Below are positions 42,035-53,875 of a stretch of 64,000 bases of DNA, piece by piece. A program made the translations under genes and the position numbers. Location of the stretch: positions 22,941,501 to 23,005,500 of the forward strand of contig NC_135137.1 in NCBI RefSeq assembly GCF_051014445.1. Reading direction: 5' to 3'. Origin of the DNA: Colletes latitarsis. Taxonomy: Eukaryota > Arthropoda > Insecta > Hymenoptera > Colletidae. The notes under the pieces are model-generated. The model saw nothing but the letters and a program-made list of their open reading frames with translations. It did no database searches and had not been told where the DNA came from. Positions within the stretch are counted from its first letter, which is position 1; the number at the start of each line of letters is the position of its first letter.

Positions 42035-42495
42035 TGAAAATTGATGCTATTCTCACACAATTTCGAACTAGACTACTTTGTTGGCGCTCACTCAACCGAC
42101 TGTGAACTGTGGAAATTATTTTCGATATGTTTGAACACGTGGACTATATAAATGTGAATGCCGATCGGGTAGAAAGTTTGCGAAAAATGAGTTACTATAG
42201 CTCAAATAACTACATTGAGATAGTGAATAAGAAGATAATAACTAGCGATTCTCTCGAGCACAAAGCGTGCCCGAGAGGTGCGGTTAATGAGACTCGTGGC
42301 GGCCAAGAAATGAGCTAATTCTTGAACACGATGTGTAATAACATTCGAACTAAAAGAAAATCGACTTTGCTAAGAATAGTATGAATACCTTTGTGGACTG
42401 TTATTACGTACTATGTAGAGTAAAATCAATATATTTTTGTTATTAGTTAATCAGTTTTATTATAATTTGGTAGAAATAAATTTTATACGAGTCCC
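42035..42495. other. No gene recognised
   Basis: This may include the 5' untranslated region of the Tc1 fragment to the left. A 69-codon open frame at 42109-42318 has no recognisable motif. The last 100 bp are AT-rich and may hold the LINE 5' end. I see no repeat termini. Confidence 0.3.
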
Positions 42496-43793
42496 GTGCC
42501 AACCGTCATAGAGAACAATTTTAGAACACAAAAGAAAATTTTAGAACAAACAATGACTTCTGAGTACAGGGGCCATGACATCACAAAAGATCCACAAATA
42601 AATATAGAACCAGAAAACTTAACTGCACCATTTCAATCGACCCGAAACACATACGCCTCAACGGTAACTGATGGAAACTTTCCGAGAAAGGATCAAGCGA
42701 TAACAGGGAGGGAACTTCGATTAATTATTACGCAAACGCACTTGGAAAAATTATCAGTTCCGCCTCTATCCGCTTCATTTCAAGAATTTCGAACAACAGA
42801 GTCTGAATTTACCTGGATTCCAAAGACACCATCACCAAGATAGTAAGCAATCACAGCCATATGACAATAAATAACAACACTGTGAACGTGAAACAATTAA
42901 TTACTCCATCTCGGCGGATAATACTCTCTAATGTCTCGCCAACGAGTCCTCATGACACGATTGAACAAGTTTTTAAAGACAACAAAATCAGAATCACATC
43001 CAAAATATCCTTTTTGAGAGCCGGTATCCATGAACCTGGTTACACGCATATACTAAGCTTCAGACGACAATTATACGTACATCCTGAGGACACAAGCAGG
43101 ATCTCCGAGTCTTTCACCGTAACATATGAGAATACAACATACAGAATCTTCTCCACAACCGACAAACTCAGCTGTTTCCGCTATAATCAAACAGGTCACG
43201 TAGCTAAACAATGCCTGAAGAAAGACGAAGACAACACTACCGCTGATAACATCGACTATCCTTCTCAATTACACACACAAACAGATTCAGAATCCACATC
43301 ACAGCCAATAAGTATACCTACCACCATTACTGCTCCACAGCCAGAAGAGGCAAAGCCGTTACGAGTAAACAGTATCTTGAACTCAGGTAACAAAAGAGCA
43401 CATACACTATCCACAGTCAGTCTAAAAGAAATCCTCAATACCGATACTATACCAAATCAAGACATATTAATGCAAGCTACCCCACATACTCAAGAAGTCT
43501 CGTCAAGCAGAAAAAAAAGTACCAAACGTATCAAATTAGTAGATAAAATGACCAGTAATATCAAAAATATGTTCGAACCAGCAAAATCCAAAGTTAACGA
43601 TCCCAAATCAAACTACCCACTGAACTATAATCAATTAACCATTCTCATGGAAAATACACTTGGCGTTGAAAACCCCTATAGCATGGCATTCGACTTCACA
43701 CAAAATATACCAGGGTTAATAGAGATGTTAACAGAAATCTACCTACTCCCACCTGAAGAAAAGAAGCATAAAAAAACAGAATTCACAGATTAA
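42496..43793 (+). pseudogene. LINE ORF1 (gag-like)
   Basis: Two frames: 42496-42843 with TYASTVTDGNFPRKDQAI, then after a TAG and a short gap 42861-43793 with PSRRIILSNVSPTSPHDTIE (an RRM-like start), EPGYTHILSFRRQLYVHPED and a zinc knuckle whose first loop is mutated (CFRYNQTGHVAKQC, Tyr for Cys). The C-terminal half is low-complexity Ser/Thr/Lys-rich. ORF1 binds LINE RNA. A related fragment lies at 2566-2945. Confidence 0.75.
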
Positions 43794-43997
43794 CTAAAAA
43801 ATTCAAATACAAACAGGCTGAACTACCATTAACATTCTCAGAAAATTCATCAGTTAGTTGCACCCCGGCAACATCAGATAACGAAACCAAAAATGAAACT
43901 GCTACACACATCAACCCACCAATCCCAACATAACACAAACCTCTAATTAACTTTACTAAACCTATCCGTACACAAAATCAAATACCACTAAATTAAA

Positions 43998-44753
43998 ATG
44001 CTTACAATCTTATAATGGAACTTAAACGGATTCTCCTTCCGACTACCATATCTACAACTTCTCCTGAAGAAATACTAATCAGACGTAATCTGCCTTCAAG
44101 AAACCCATCTCAAACCCAACCAAACAATTTGAATCAAGAATTTCACACCGTTCGTCTACAACAGGAATGCAGAAACCGCCAGCGGAGGCGTAGCCATTTT
44201 GATAAATAACTCCGTATATAGTGAGCAAATCCCAATCAATTCAAACATGGAAACAATTTCGACCAAAATATATTCATCCACGAAGATACACCTCTGTAAC
44301 ATATATATACCAAACAGCTACCAACTAAACGAATCCGAATTAAGCAATTTAATTAATAACATACCAAAACCATTTATCATTACTGGGGACTTCAACAGTC
44401 ATAACACACTCTGGGGCTCAAAAAGAACTGATTCAAGAGGTAATATTATGGAAAAAATCCTACTCAACCATAACTTAATACTCCTCAATGACCAAAAACC
44501 AACACACTTTAATTCAGCTAACGGCTCTTCTAGCATAATAGACTTAACCTTAAGCAACGTCAACATTGCATACAAATGCAAATGTACTACTACCCCAGAC
44601 CTGTACGACAGTGACCACTATTCGATTTTATTAAAAATACAATTAGACCGAACAGTTAACTACCTACAACCACCTCTCAGATGGAAATTTGAACTGGCCA
44701 ACTGGAGCAAATGTAGTAGACTCATCGAACTTAACACCCCTTTTTTTAGATAA
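43998..44753 (+). pseudogene. LINE ORF2 endonuclease domain
   Basis: APE-type endonuclease: an N-terminal WNLNGF start, CLQETH, then FIITGDFNSHNTLWGSKRTD, the catalytic GDFN and SIIDLTLSN boxes, and the terminal SDHYSILL (the DSDH motif). Stops interrupt it near 44014, 44080 and 44133. This domain nicks target DNA to prime reverse transcription. Confidence 0.8.
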
Positions 44754-45520
44754 TAACGCCATAATAAACTCTAATCATATTGAACAAATAATAAAAGAAT
44801 TTACCCAGATCATCATCGATGCCGCTGACCAATCCATTCCAAAAACAATATCTCGACCTGGAAAAAGCGCTGTACTGTACCTTGGTGGAACGAGGAATGT
44901 GAAATTGCAATAAAAAACTACAAACACGCCTTCAACAGATACAAAAAATAAAAGACAACCACAAATCTTATACAATTCAAAAAACTTAGAGCTAGAGCAA
45001 GGATGGCCATTAAAAAGAATAAGAAACAATCCTGGATAAATTTCTTATCTACAATGAATAACTCTACCCCCACCAAAGTAATGTGGAACAAAATAAAAGC
45101 AATTCAAGGCGCCCACTCAAGAAAGAATATTACAGCTTTAATTACGCCAGAAAAAACCATAACCAACGACCACAAAGAAATAGCAAACTTACTAGTTAAA
45201 ATATTTGCCAAAAACTCTAGTGATAAAAACTACGATAGCAACTTCCTTAAATATAAAACTGAACGAACATTCCCCGAGACCAATAAAACCCCCGGTATTA
45301 GAAACCAGGACCTTTATTTAATCAACGAAACATTCAAAATTGAAGAATTAAATAGGATATTGAAACAATGTAAAAATACCAGTCCTGGCCCTGACAGAAT
45401 ACCTAACAAACTACTGGTAAACCTCCCCCCGAATGGACTCAAACACCTGCTAGAGATGTTCAATTTCATATGGGAAAATGGCATATTCCCAGAATCGTGG
45501 AATGAGGCTATAATCATCCC
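44754..45520 (+). pseudogene. LINE ORF2 linker and start of RT
   Basis: After a frame change: DNNAIINSNHIEQIIKEFTQ, then ARMAIKKNKKQSWINFLSTM, MWNKIKAIQGAHSRKNITAL, LNRILKQCKNTSPGPDRIPN (RT motif 0/1 region) and FNFIWENGIFPESWNEAIII up to P, where the solo LTR begins. It resumes at 46095 with IVKPGKD in the same sense. Confidence 0.82.
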
Positions 45521-46094
45521 TGTTGCGTGGACTCTCACGACCGGTAAAATTGGAGTGGGTGCGCGAAAGGACGCTTTTCAAAGGGTATATTAATACTATC
45601 GAAATAGTTGGAGAAATGACTTGGTTGTAATGAACGAGCGAAGTTGACCTTTTTGATATGTAATGTGGAATGTCTATTTCTTGTCTGATGTCGCTATTTA
45701 CATGGGTTGTGGAATGTTTCTATTGGTCGTGGAATGTGTCGTGTTGTGGAAGTGATGTTGGTTGTGAATGATTGGTGTAGTTGTTCTGTGTGGGTGTGGC
45801 TTAAATGTACTGACAGAAAGGGCAGGCTCTGAGGAGAAGGCCCTTTCCGGGGTTGGAATGGAGTTTTCTGGCAAATTTGAATCTTATTAAAAATTTGGTG
45901 AAAGCTAGCAAGTGAAAGTGCGCGCTAGCCGCGCACGTGCGTTTCAGCTGTCCAAAAAACTCCGTCTTGGTTACACTTGGGTAACAAAAGGCCGAGAGTC
46001 GTTTGCAGACCCGGCCAACGGCTCGACCGAGGGCCTTGTCTGCCGCCAACTAACCCTGTCATAAATATTGCGAGGGCTTACTCGCGTCGCAACA
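45521..46094. repeat. Solo LTR, copy 2 (same family as 13810)
   Basis: 574 bp, TGTTGCG...CGCAACA, perfect duplication atccc (45516-45520 and 46095-46099). Removing it joins AIIIP to IVKPGKD. It is similar end to end to 13810-14374. Confidence 0.93.
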
Positions 46095-46396
46095 ATCCCG
46101 ATTGTCAAACCTGGTAAGGACCCTCTACTCCCAGAAAGCTGTCCACCCATAGCAATAACCAACAACATGTGCAAATTATTAGAAAAAATGATCAACCACA
46201 GACTACAATGAGTATTAGAAAATAAGAACACAATATCCCAACTTCAAAGCGGCTTTAGAAAGTACCACTCAACCATCGATCAATTAATTAACATAGAGGC
46301 TCAAATATGTGATAGCTTGATAAATAATCACCATACTACTCTTATAGCTGTGGACATTGACAAAGCGTATGATATGATTTGCAGAGAGAGGACATT
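46095..46396 (+). pseudogene. LINE ORF2 RT, middle piece 1
   Basis: IVKPGKDPLLPESCPPIAIT (where RPI is usual), CKLLEKMINHRL, QLQSGFRKYHSTIDQLINIE and AVDIDKAYDM (RT motif A, catalytic Asp) are visible, with one stop near 46210. It ends at RERT, where the next solo LTR begins. Confidence 0.83.
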
Positions 46397-46911
46397 TGTT
46401 GGGAATTCCCAACATTTATTAACGGACCACAGTTAGTGAATAATATATCAATTTAGCGTATACCTCATTCGTTAAATCACTTAATAAGCACTTTGGCAAC
46501 TTTTTGGTACAATACAAATTGCCGTACCATAACGCCGTCAAGGAACCATCCTTCGGGACCATACCTGTCTTTGGGATCGCGGGCACCTACCCCAGCACCA
46601 CCCTCAGTGGGTGGGATTTTGAATATTTGAGGACTAGCCCACGAGGGATGGGCAGGCGTTTGATTGGCGATTCCAAATCTCCACCTATTTTGGAATAGGT
46701 TTAAAAACGCGGAACATGAATTTTTAGGCAGAATAAGAAAGAACACCATCAAGGAACACATACGGACTGTACCATTAGAATTAAACCAAGGACATTGAAA
46801 TTAAACTGTTAGCACCAATGTAAATATTGTAAATAAATTCAAGTGTGTAAATAGTACCGAACTTTCTATTTACTAAATAAAACGGCTTCACGAACTTAGT
46901 GGGAGCCTACA
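46397..46911 (+). repeat. Solo LTR inside LINE RT
   Basis: 515 bp, TGTTGGGAATTCCC...AGCCTACA, perfect duplication acatt (46392-46396 and 46912-46916). Removal joins DMICRER to TLDILKNL in frame. AATAAA near 46876 suggests plus orientation. Confidence 0.92.
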
Positions 46912-47274
46912 ACATTAGATATTCTAAAAAATCTGGGCCTTCAAGGTAATGTCTTTTTGTTTATCAAAACTTCCTGAAGACAAGACGCATTAAAGTTAGA
47001 ACCAACAACTATCTATCCGACGCCATGATATTGCAAAATGGAATCCTTCAAGGTTCGATAATAAGTATAACACTATTCCTAGTATCCATAAATGCTATTC
47101 TCTCCGTACCAAACTTACCAGTCCAAGCATATCTTTTCATAGATGACTTAACGATAATATACAAACGAAAATATGAAAATACCACAGAACAATTACTCCA
47201 AAATGCACTAGATAACCTACAGAATTGGGTAGTAAAAAACGGTTTCCGCTTCTCTGAAACTAAAACCAAATATA
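46912..47274 (+). pseudogene. LINE ORF2 RT, middle piece 2
   Basis: LDILKNLGLQGNVFLFIKN, IKVRTNNYLSDAMILQNGIL and QGSIISITLFLVSINAI (motif B) are followed by QAYLFIDDLTIIYK, motif C, where FIDD replaces the usual YADD. Then LQNALDNLQNWVVKNGFRFS and ETKTKY run up to the TA at which the Tc1 inserted. It resumes at 59742. Confidence 0.85.
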
Positions 47275-47533
47275 CAGTGCGTAACAAAAAGTTGTACGCA
47301 CCCACTTTTTTTCGATTAACTAACGAACGAGTTGTGATTCATGGATGAAACTTGTATACAATATAAAGCATTTAAAAACATACATTCTTATTTTTTGTAT
47401 GATCGAAATTGGAGCACACGTTCCCGTGTTGTGCAGCCGGAACAGTTTTCGGCTGGAACGAAAAGTTGTACGCATTTAATAAAAAATTAATTTAGTAATA
47501 CATGGAACGCATTTTATTGATGGATACACTGTT

Positions 47534-48517
47534 TTAATAATTAATGGGAGCTCCTTTATTTTCTAATACTAAAAGGAGTCTCCTCGGAACACTTTCGATC
47601 AGTCTTTCGAGTACTTTCGGTGTGATCGCATTCCAAGCGTCGATTATTGCATCCTGGAGATCAGCAATGGTTTCGAATTGTTGATGATCCTTATAAACAT
47701 CTCTGGCAATAATTCCCCAAACATTTTCAATAATATTTAGGTCCGGACTTATAGCCGGCCACTCCAAAACCGCGATATTCCGGGCCGCAAAAAAGTTTTG
47801 TGTCTCTTTCGAACGGTGAATAGCGGCATTATCCTGCTGAAAAGTATCTGCATCATCCATATGAGGCAAAAGGAATAGTTCAAGAGTGCGAATGTAGTCC
47901 TTCGAAGCCTGCCGACCGCTTAGAAATGCCATCCGTGATTTTTTCCCGAGCTTGAACGCGGCCCAAATCATAACACTACCTCCACCGGCTTGCCGTATGA
48001 CCTTCCGTGATTGTTCCTTCCTGGTATCCTGCCAGCAGTAATCCCAACCATCAGGACCATCAAGATTGAATTTCTTTTCATCGGACCACCATACATTATT
48101 CCATTCGGACATCCACGCATGGTATTTCCGTGCGAACTCCAACCTGGCTTCTTTATGATGCGGTTTCATCCTTGGTTTTCTGGTGATTTTCCGATATTTG
48201 ATAGTGGGATCTTTAACTAATCTCCTTCTAATAGTTGTATGGAATACCTCGTTCTTCAGTTCTGCGGAAATCCAACGCGTAGACATCTTCCCGTCCGTGG
48301 CCAGCTTCTTGATCCTTCGAAGTGATCGCTCATTCAATTTTCTTGGACGCCTTGGAGACTTCTTCTTTTCATAATTTTCACGCAATCTGATGAGGTTTCT
48401 AATCACTCCATCAGATCTACCAAGTTTCCTTCCAATTTCTCTCAATGACAGTCCGCGACCGTACATTTCCCATGCACGGTTCTGCTCCCTCACAGATAAT
48501 TTCGCACCACTTCCCAT
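47534..48517 (-). CDS. Tc1-type transposase, intact DD34E
   Basis: 327 codons from ATG at 48517, without a stop. A helix-turn-helix at residues 8-40 (SVREQNRAWEMYGRGLSLRE) and a second with KKSPRRPRKLNERSLRRIKK precede the DDE core. Catalytic residues are Asp in VWWSDEKKFNLDGPDG, Asp in TFQQDNAAIHRSKE and Glu in SPDLNIIENVWGI. The last two are separated by 34 residues, so DD34E as in Tc1. GGGSVMIWAAF is the usual box between. Length is normal. It acts by cutting and pasting the element at TA. Its right TIR carries a BEL insertion, so this copy is unlikely to move but could act in trans. Confidence 0.93.
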   Translation of the reverse strand: MGSGAKLSVREQNRAWEMYGRGLSLREIGRKLGRSDGVIRNLIRLRENYEKKKSPRRPRKLNERSLRRIKKLATDGKMSTRWISAELKNEVFHTTIRRRLVKDPTIKYRKITRKPRMKPHHKEARLEFARKYHAWMSEWNNVWWSDEKKFNLDGPDGWDYCWQDTRKEQSRKVIRQAGGGSVMIWAAFKLGKKSRMAFLSGRQASKDYIRTLELFLLPHMDDADTFQQDNAAIHRSKETQNFFAARNIAVLEWPAISPDLNIIENVWGIIARDVYKDHQQFETIADLQDAIIDAWNAITPKVLERLIESVPRRLLLVLENKGAPINY

Positions 48518-48715
48518 TGTTGTAGAATCAGAACTACGAGTGACGATATGACAACGACAAAAGACGAGCGACGATATTGTAACAACAAAAGACGTTCGTC
48601 TATTTCCAGCCTGATTTTACAACAATGCTATATTAAGTGCGTACAACTTTTCGTTCCAGCCGAAAATTGTTATAGCTGCACAACTCGGGAACGTGTGCTC
48701 CAATTTCGATGATAC

Positions 48716-49393
48716 TGTAAACTCCGTAGGTGATTCGGGGAGTTAATTATGTAGCAATCAATATTTAATCGATTTGCAAAAACAATTTATTCAAACAATA
48801 ACAATAACTATATCGATCACTTGTAAGGTGATCTAGTAATAGTCCAAATTTAAAGGTGAAATCCTTTACAATGTCCAAGATTAAAAGGTACAGTTCTTTT
48901 GTTCGCGTCCAGTGCGAAACCAAGTTCAAAGGTCCAAGTTCGTTGAGAATACAGCGAATTCTGATTTTGTCCCATGTCCCGTCCTGGAGGAAGACTCTGT
49001 ATCTCCCTCTTATTGCTTCCTTGGAGGCGTCGATTGGCCTTGTCCTGCCCAATCCGAATTTTGGACAGTTTTTGGATTGTACAATGCCCACAGCCTGGTT
49101 TGTTTCATCCTGCAAATCAAGGTCTGCAGGACGTTGCACAATCCCTGGGTTATTTATTACCCTTCTTGTTCTTACGGTCCTAGTCCTGGTGGTCAACACG
49201 TGGGGGTTTGCGATACATCAATTGCCGTCGAGGGTGGTCTAACCGGGGACCGTTTCCAGAGAAATCTGAAACCGGCATCCGGCCAGATCTAGTCCTTTAG
49301 AAATTGCATGCAGTCCGTGAAAAATTGTTACTTCCTCAAAGACAGCACTGTTCATTGTCGACTGCAGCGGAAACCCTTCACGTGGCGGCAACA
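48716..49393 (-). repeat. 3' LTR of BEL J
   Basis: 678 bp, TGTTGCCGCC...GTTTACA on the minus strand, preceded by purine tract AAGGTGGGCGGTA. About a dozen differences from the 5' LTR by eye. ORFs within both LTRs are chance frames. 49394-49818 is non-coding 3' sequence. Confidence 0.9.
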
Positions 49394-49818
49394 TACCGCC
49401 CACCTTGAACGGTTCGCGTTCAATACGTGATCCTTAAATTAATCCTTAGTCCTATAGTCCACACAAATAATATAAGTCCAATAACAAGAAAAGAAAGTCC
49501 GTACAACACACAAATCCTTACAATTAACAGTTATCCTAACATTAATACACAATATACTGATAAATGTCCAAAAATACAGGATAGACCTAAATTACAACTA
49601 TGAGTGTTCAAGCTATGAGTGTCCAAAATATACCAAAGGTGCCGTCACTGTTCTACACTTACACCTATGTGTAAATAAACAATGGCACTCTAACTAAAGT
49701 GCAGTCCGTCCATCTGATGTCTTTGCCCCTGTAGTCGGCACCGACTCGTCGTTCACAGGTAGCAGACATACCTTGGTCAATGACCTTTTTACCAGGCCAT
49801 CAGCTGTTCGTACGGTCA

Positions 49819-51000
49819 CTACCCTTGTGACCTTGTCCTGTCCTGGGTGAGTGTCCTCGATCCGTCCAAGTCGTCATCGTAAAGGAGGCAGGTTGTCCTC
49901 TTTGATGACGACCAATGTGCCAGGCCCAAATCTACCTGGGGTAGAGGTCCGCCACTTGTTCCGCTGTTGTAGCTGGTGCAGGTATTCAGCTTGCCATCGT
50001 TGCCAGAAGTGCTGTACCCGCTGCTGTATGAGTTGGAACCTGCACAGTCTGTTCGATTGAATATCACGCACATCGGGTTCGGGATGTGCCGTGAGCGCCT
50101 CGCCAATGAGGAAATGTCCGGGGGTTAACGGGTCCAGATCCGTAGGATCAGTAGAGAGAGGAGAGAGAGGACGGGAATTAAGGATTGCTTCAACCTGTGT
50201 GAGCATGGTGTACAATTCCTCGTATGTCAGGATGGTCTCACCAATAACTCTTTTTACATGGTACTTCGCTGATTTGATAGCGCCTTCCCACAACCCCCCA
50301 AAGTGTGGCGCGCAAGGAGGGATAAAGTGCCATTGTATGTTTTTTCCTGACAGAAAGTCCTGTAGTTCTTTATTCCGAACCTCATTCCTGAATACATTAA
50401 TCAGCTCGCGTAATTCATTTCGTGCCCCAATAAAATTAGTACCGTTGTCCGAATGAATGTTCTGGCAGAGACCTCGTCGACTAATTAATCGCCTTAAACA
50501 ATTCAAGAAGACGTTTGTTGATAAGTCGATTGCCAATTCAATGTGCACCGCCTTTGTGACGAAACAAACAAATAGGCACATATAACCCTTTGTAGTAGTT
50601 CTCGTCCTAGTTCTATCCTTTATTAAGTACGGGCCTGCGTAGTCCACGCCGCAGGTGTAAAACGGTCGCGAGGGCGTAACCCGTGCCGCAGGTAGGTCAC
50701 CCATTAAAGGGGAAACCGAAATGGGCCTCATGCGCGCACACTTCACGCAGTTTCAAAGTATGCCCCGCACCGCGTTTTTCGCCGAAACTATCCAATATTT
50801 TGTACGTAACGAGTATAGTACGGCTTGTCCGCCCGCATGTAATAATTGTAAATGTTCGTACAGAATTATTAATTTTGTAAACGGGTGTTTTGAACTCAAA
50901 ATTACGGGATGTCGCTGCTGAAACGTGAGAGGAGCATTCCTCAGCCGTCCGCCCACCCTCAGCAAGCCTGAGTCATCAAGAAATGGGTTCAACGAATAAA
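49819..51000 (-). pseudogene. BEL J integrase
   Basis: The zinc-binding part (50992-50753) reads MNPFLDDSGLLRVGGRLRNA and HPFTKLIILYEHLQLLHAGG. The core (50746-49874) reads CGVDYAGPYLIKDRTRTRTT (first Asp), HSDNGTNFIGARNEL (second Asp) and FGGLWEGAIKSAKYHVKRVI, with Glu in GLWEG. The C-terminal region is LTPGHFLIGEALTAHPEPDV and VVIKEDNLPPLRW. One frame break lies between the two parts and another at 49874. The DDE triad is retained. Confidence 0.9.
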
Positions 51001-52044
51001 GTTTACTATTTTTCGAAAGGTCCGTCCCGGATTTTAAATTTTGAATTTCCGAACTGAAATGTGGATTTGTGCTAGTTTTAAAAGTACGGTCCTGGCGTCC
51101 GCAATTTCGTGCGCCGAAAGGCAGGTAGAGACCGTAACCATTGGTGCCGAATTATCCTGAGACATTCGATGTTTTCGATATCTCCGCAACCACCGTAAAC
51201 AATAGGCAGTTACGCGGGTCAGGCGTCTGTATGACGAAAACCTAGTGAATATATCCCATTCACTGGTTTGCGTCGATACAAGACACCTGCTAATTCTTCG
51301 CTCTTCAGGAGGATCTTAAGTGGTTACCTCCATTGATGGCCAACAGTCAGGGCTTTGCGCCAGCCACGCGGGTCCAGTCCACCAAAGTCCAGCATTTATT
51401 AATTCGGACGGTCGCAGTCCTCTGGAGATAATGTCCGCTGGGTTCTGTTCCGATGTCACGTGGTTCCATACATCACTCGTCAATTTTTGTATTTCGGTCG
51501 TCCGATTCGCCACAAACGTCTTCCATCGACTCGGGGATGCCTTGAGCCACGCAATGACTATCGTCGAGTCCGTCCAATAAAATTCCTGATAGTCATGGCT
51601 CAATGCACTACGAACCTTGCTGATCAGTTGCGCAAGCAATAAGGCTCCGCACAACTCAAATCGTGGAAGTGAAATCTTTTTTAATGGCGCCACGCGTGAC
51701 TTGGTGCAAAGCAGCTGTACCTTGCATGTCCCTTGTATACGTACGGTCCGTAAATATACACAGGCTCCGTATGCCTTTTCCGAAGCATCGCAGAACCCAT
51801 GTATTTGAGTCGACTAGCTGTCAGGCAGAGAAGCGTGTCGAGGTATTATGATGCTATTTATATAGTCCAAGTCTGTCCGGTACGTTGTCCACTGGGAATG
51901 AATGTCTTGAGGCAGTGATTCATCCCATGATAATTGTAGTTGCCATAATTCTTGCATGAATAACTTCGCCTATAATATAGCCGGAGCTATCAGCCCTAGG
52001 GGGTCAAAGATTTTGGCTATGTCCGATAATATGGTTCTTTTGGT
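51001..52044 (-). pseudogene. BEL J RNase H region
   Basis: APLKKISLPRFELCGALLLA, FYWTDSTIVIAWLKASPSRW, KTFVANRTTEIQKLTSDVWN and EQNPADIISRGLRPSELI (51693-51316) are the BEL RNase H box with conserved Asp residues. Upstream (51810-51700) DSNTWVL/FCDASEKAYGACVY is readable in another frame. 51001-51315 carries the spacer to integrase. Frameshifts at about 51700 and 51310. Confidence 0.85.
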
Positions 52045-52057
52045 GATCCGTTTGTCC

Positions 52058-53332
52058 TTAAAAATAGTCACCGAATACCGCAAATTGTCCTAATGTTTTT
52101 GGCTCCTTGTCCGCGTTGATTTCGACGTGTTGTTGTTCGTTTTCGTCCGAATTTAAAATGCGCACATCATTGGTCGCCCATTTGCGAAGGACAAAGCCTG
52201 CGCTGTCTAAAATCCTTCTTAGTTCATCCTTGAGTTTTTTGATTTGTATCCAAGAGTCCGTTCCTGTAAGGAGGTCATCCACATAGAAGTCTTCTATGAT
52301 CGTTCGGCTGGCGGCAGGGAAGTCTTCTCGGTGGATTTCCCCTAATTAGCGAAGTGTTCTTGTGGCTAGAAATGGTGCTGCTGCGGTGCCGTATGTCACC
52401 GTGTTTAGCTCGAAGATTTTTATTTTTTCTGAATCGTCTGTCCTCCACAAAATCCGTTGGTATTGGCGATCTTCCTTCCTGATGCGAATTTGTCGGTACA
52501 TTTTTTCAATGTCAGCCGACAGCACGTACTTGTGTTTCCGGAAACGCAACAAAATCGACAATAGGTCGTCCTGTACCGTTGGTCCAACAATTTGCACGTC
52601 GTTAATCGATAATCCTGATGTGCTCTTACACGAGCCATCAAATACAACGCGCAGTTTCGTTGTTGTGCTGGTCTCCTTTAGAACTGCATGGTGCGGTAAA
52701 AAATATTCTAGAGTTGAGTTCTGATTGTCCAATCTCGCGATTTCTGTCATGTGTCCTAATTCTTGGTATTCTTTCATAAATTGTATGTAATGCTGTTTTA
52801 GTTCTGGTTGTCTGCGGAGTCTGCGTTCTAGGGATAGAAGTCTGCGGTGCGCTTGTTCGTACGACGTTCCGAGTTCGGTGAGCGTGTCCTTAAATGGAAT
52901 TCCTACGACGAAGCGTCCGTCCTTATCACGTTCGGTGTCTTCCAAAAAATGCTGCTCACAAAGGTCCTTGGGAATCTGTCTAGATGGTTCAGATGCGGAG
53001 TCCTCGATTTCCCAAAATCTCTGTAATTCTTGATGTAGATGGTCGTTCGTCACCAAGTTACAATGAGCCTGAGAATTGGTTTCAATGTCCGGTAACCCAA
53101 TTCTCCCTGCCAAAACCCACCCTAATTGGGTTTTTTGCAGGATAGGCTGATTGCGACCCAGTGAGTGCCTACCGATGCACTGAATGTCCCAAAATAATCC
53201 AGCACCAATAATCATGTGTACCTCGCGAGATTCATTGTATTGTGGGTCCGCTAATTTAAAGGAATTAGAATATGTCCGGTGTCCATTATTGTCCCTTGCA
53301 GATGTTCCGTGATCCGCGGTAGGATAAGACAT
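52058..53332 (-). pseudogene. BEL J reverse transcriptase
   Basis: 53332-52346: LGWVLAGRIGLPDIETNSQA, LQRFWEIEDSASEPSRQIPK, DGRFVVGIPFKDTLTELGTS, LRVVFDGSCKSTSGLSINDV, SADIEKMYRQIRI and TYGTAAAPFLATRTLR. A single TAA follows at about 52346. Beyond it EDFYVDDLLTGTDSWIQIKK (52282 onward) supplies the catalytic YVDD. Apart from this stop and a later break at 52058, the RT is complete. Confidence 0.9.
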
Positions 53333-53757
53333 GAAATGGACCTTTTAAATCCATTGTACATAGACTTGATCTCTACACATGCCTTACTGTGCACTCCATG
53401 ATTGGAGCCTCCTATTCCCGTGACGCGGGTGTTCGAGTCCTTACACGGTAAACCCAATTTCTTTATCATGGCTTCCGTAATAATAAAATGCGATTGAGAT
53501 CCCGAGTCCAACAACGCTCTACATTCGTGCTTTAGTCCTTTATGATCCTTAATGTAAACTACAACGGTGGAAAGGATCACCGCTTCTGACACCGACTCTG
53601 CTTGTGTAACGCAAGACATAGAGTTCAGCGCAGTATTTGCGCTCGTTTGTTCGGGTTGTTCATTGACTTTATTGGATTGTTTTGCAGTCTGGTCCAGATG
53701 CAGAAGCGTATGATGCCTTTTCCCGCATAGTTTACACGGATCCCGCGTACAGTCCAT
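53251..53757 (-). pseudogene. BEL J protease
   Basis: CTRDPCKLCGKRHHTLLHLD is the last gag knuckle. VVVYIKDHKGLKHECRALLD and ALLDSGSQSHFITEAMIKKL carry the aspartic protease site (DSG, intact), followed by GIGGSNHGVHSKACVEIKSM. It overlaps the RT frame at 53251-53332, a frameshift. Confidence 0.88.
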
Positions 53758-53875
53758 ATTCCGGTGTCCTATCGATAAGCAATTAAAACATGCACGTAAT
53801 TGCTGTACACGCGAAATCCGTGCTGAAGGCGTAAGCCTTTTAAACTCAGCACATTGGGCAATTACGTGCTGTTTC

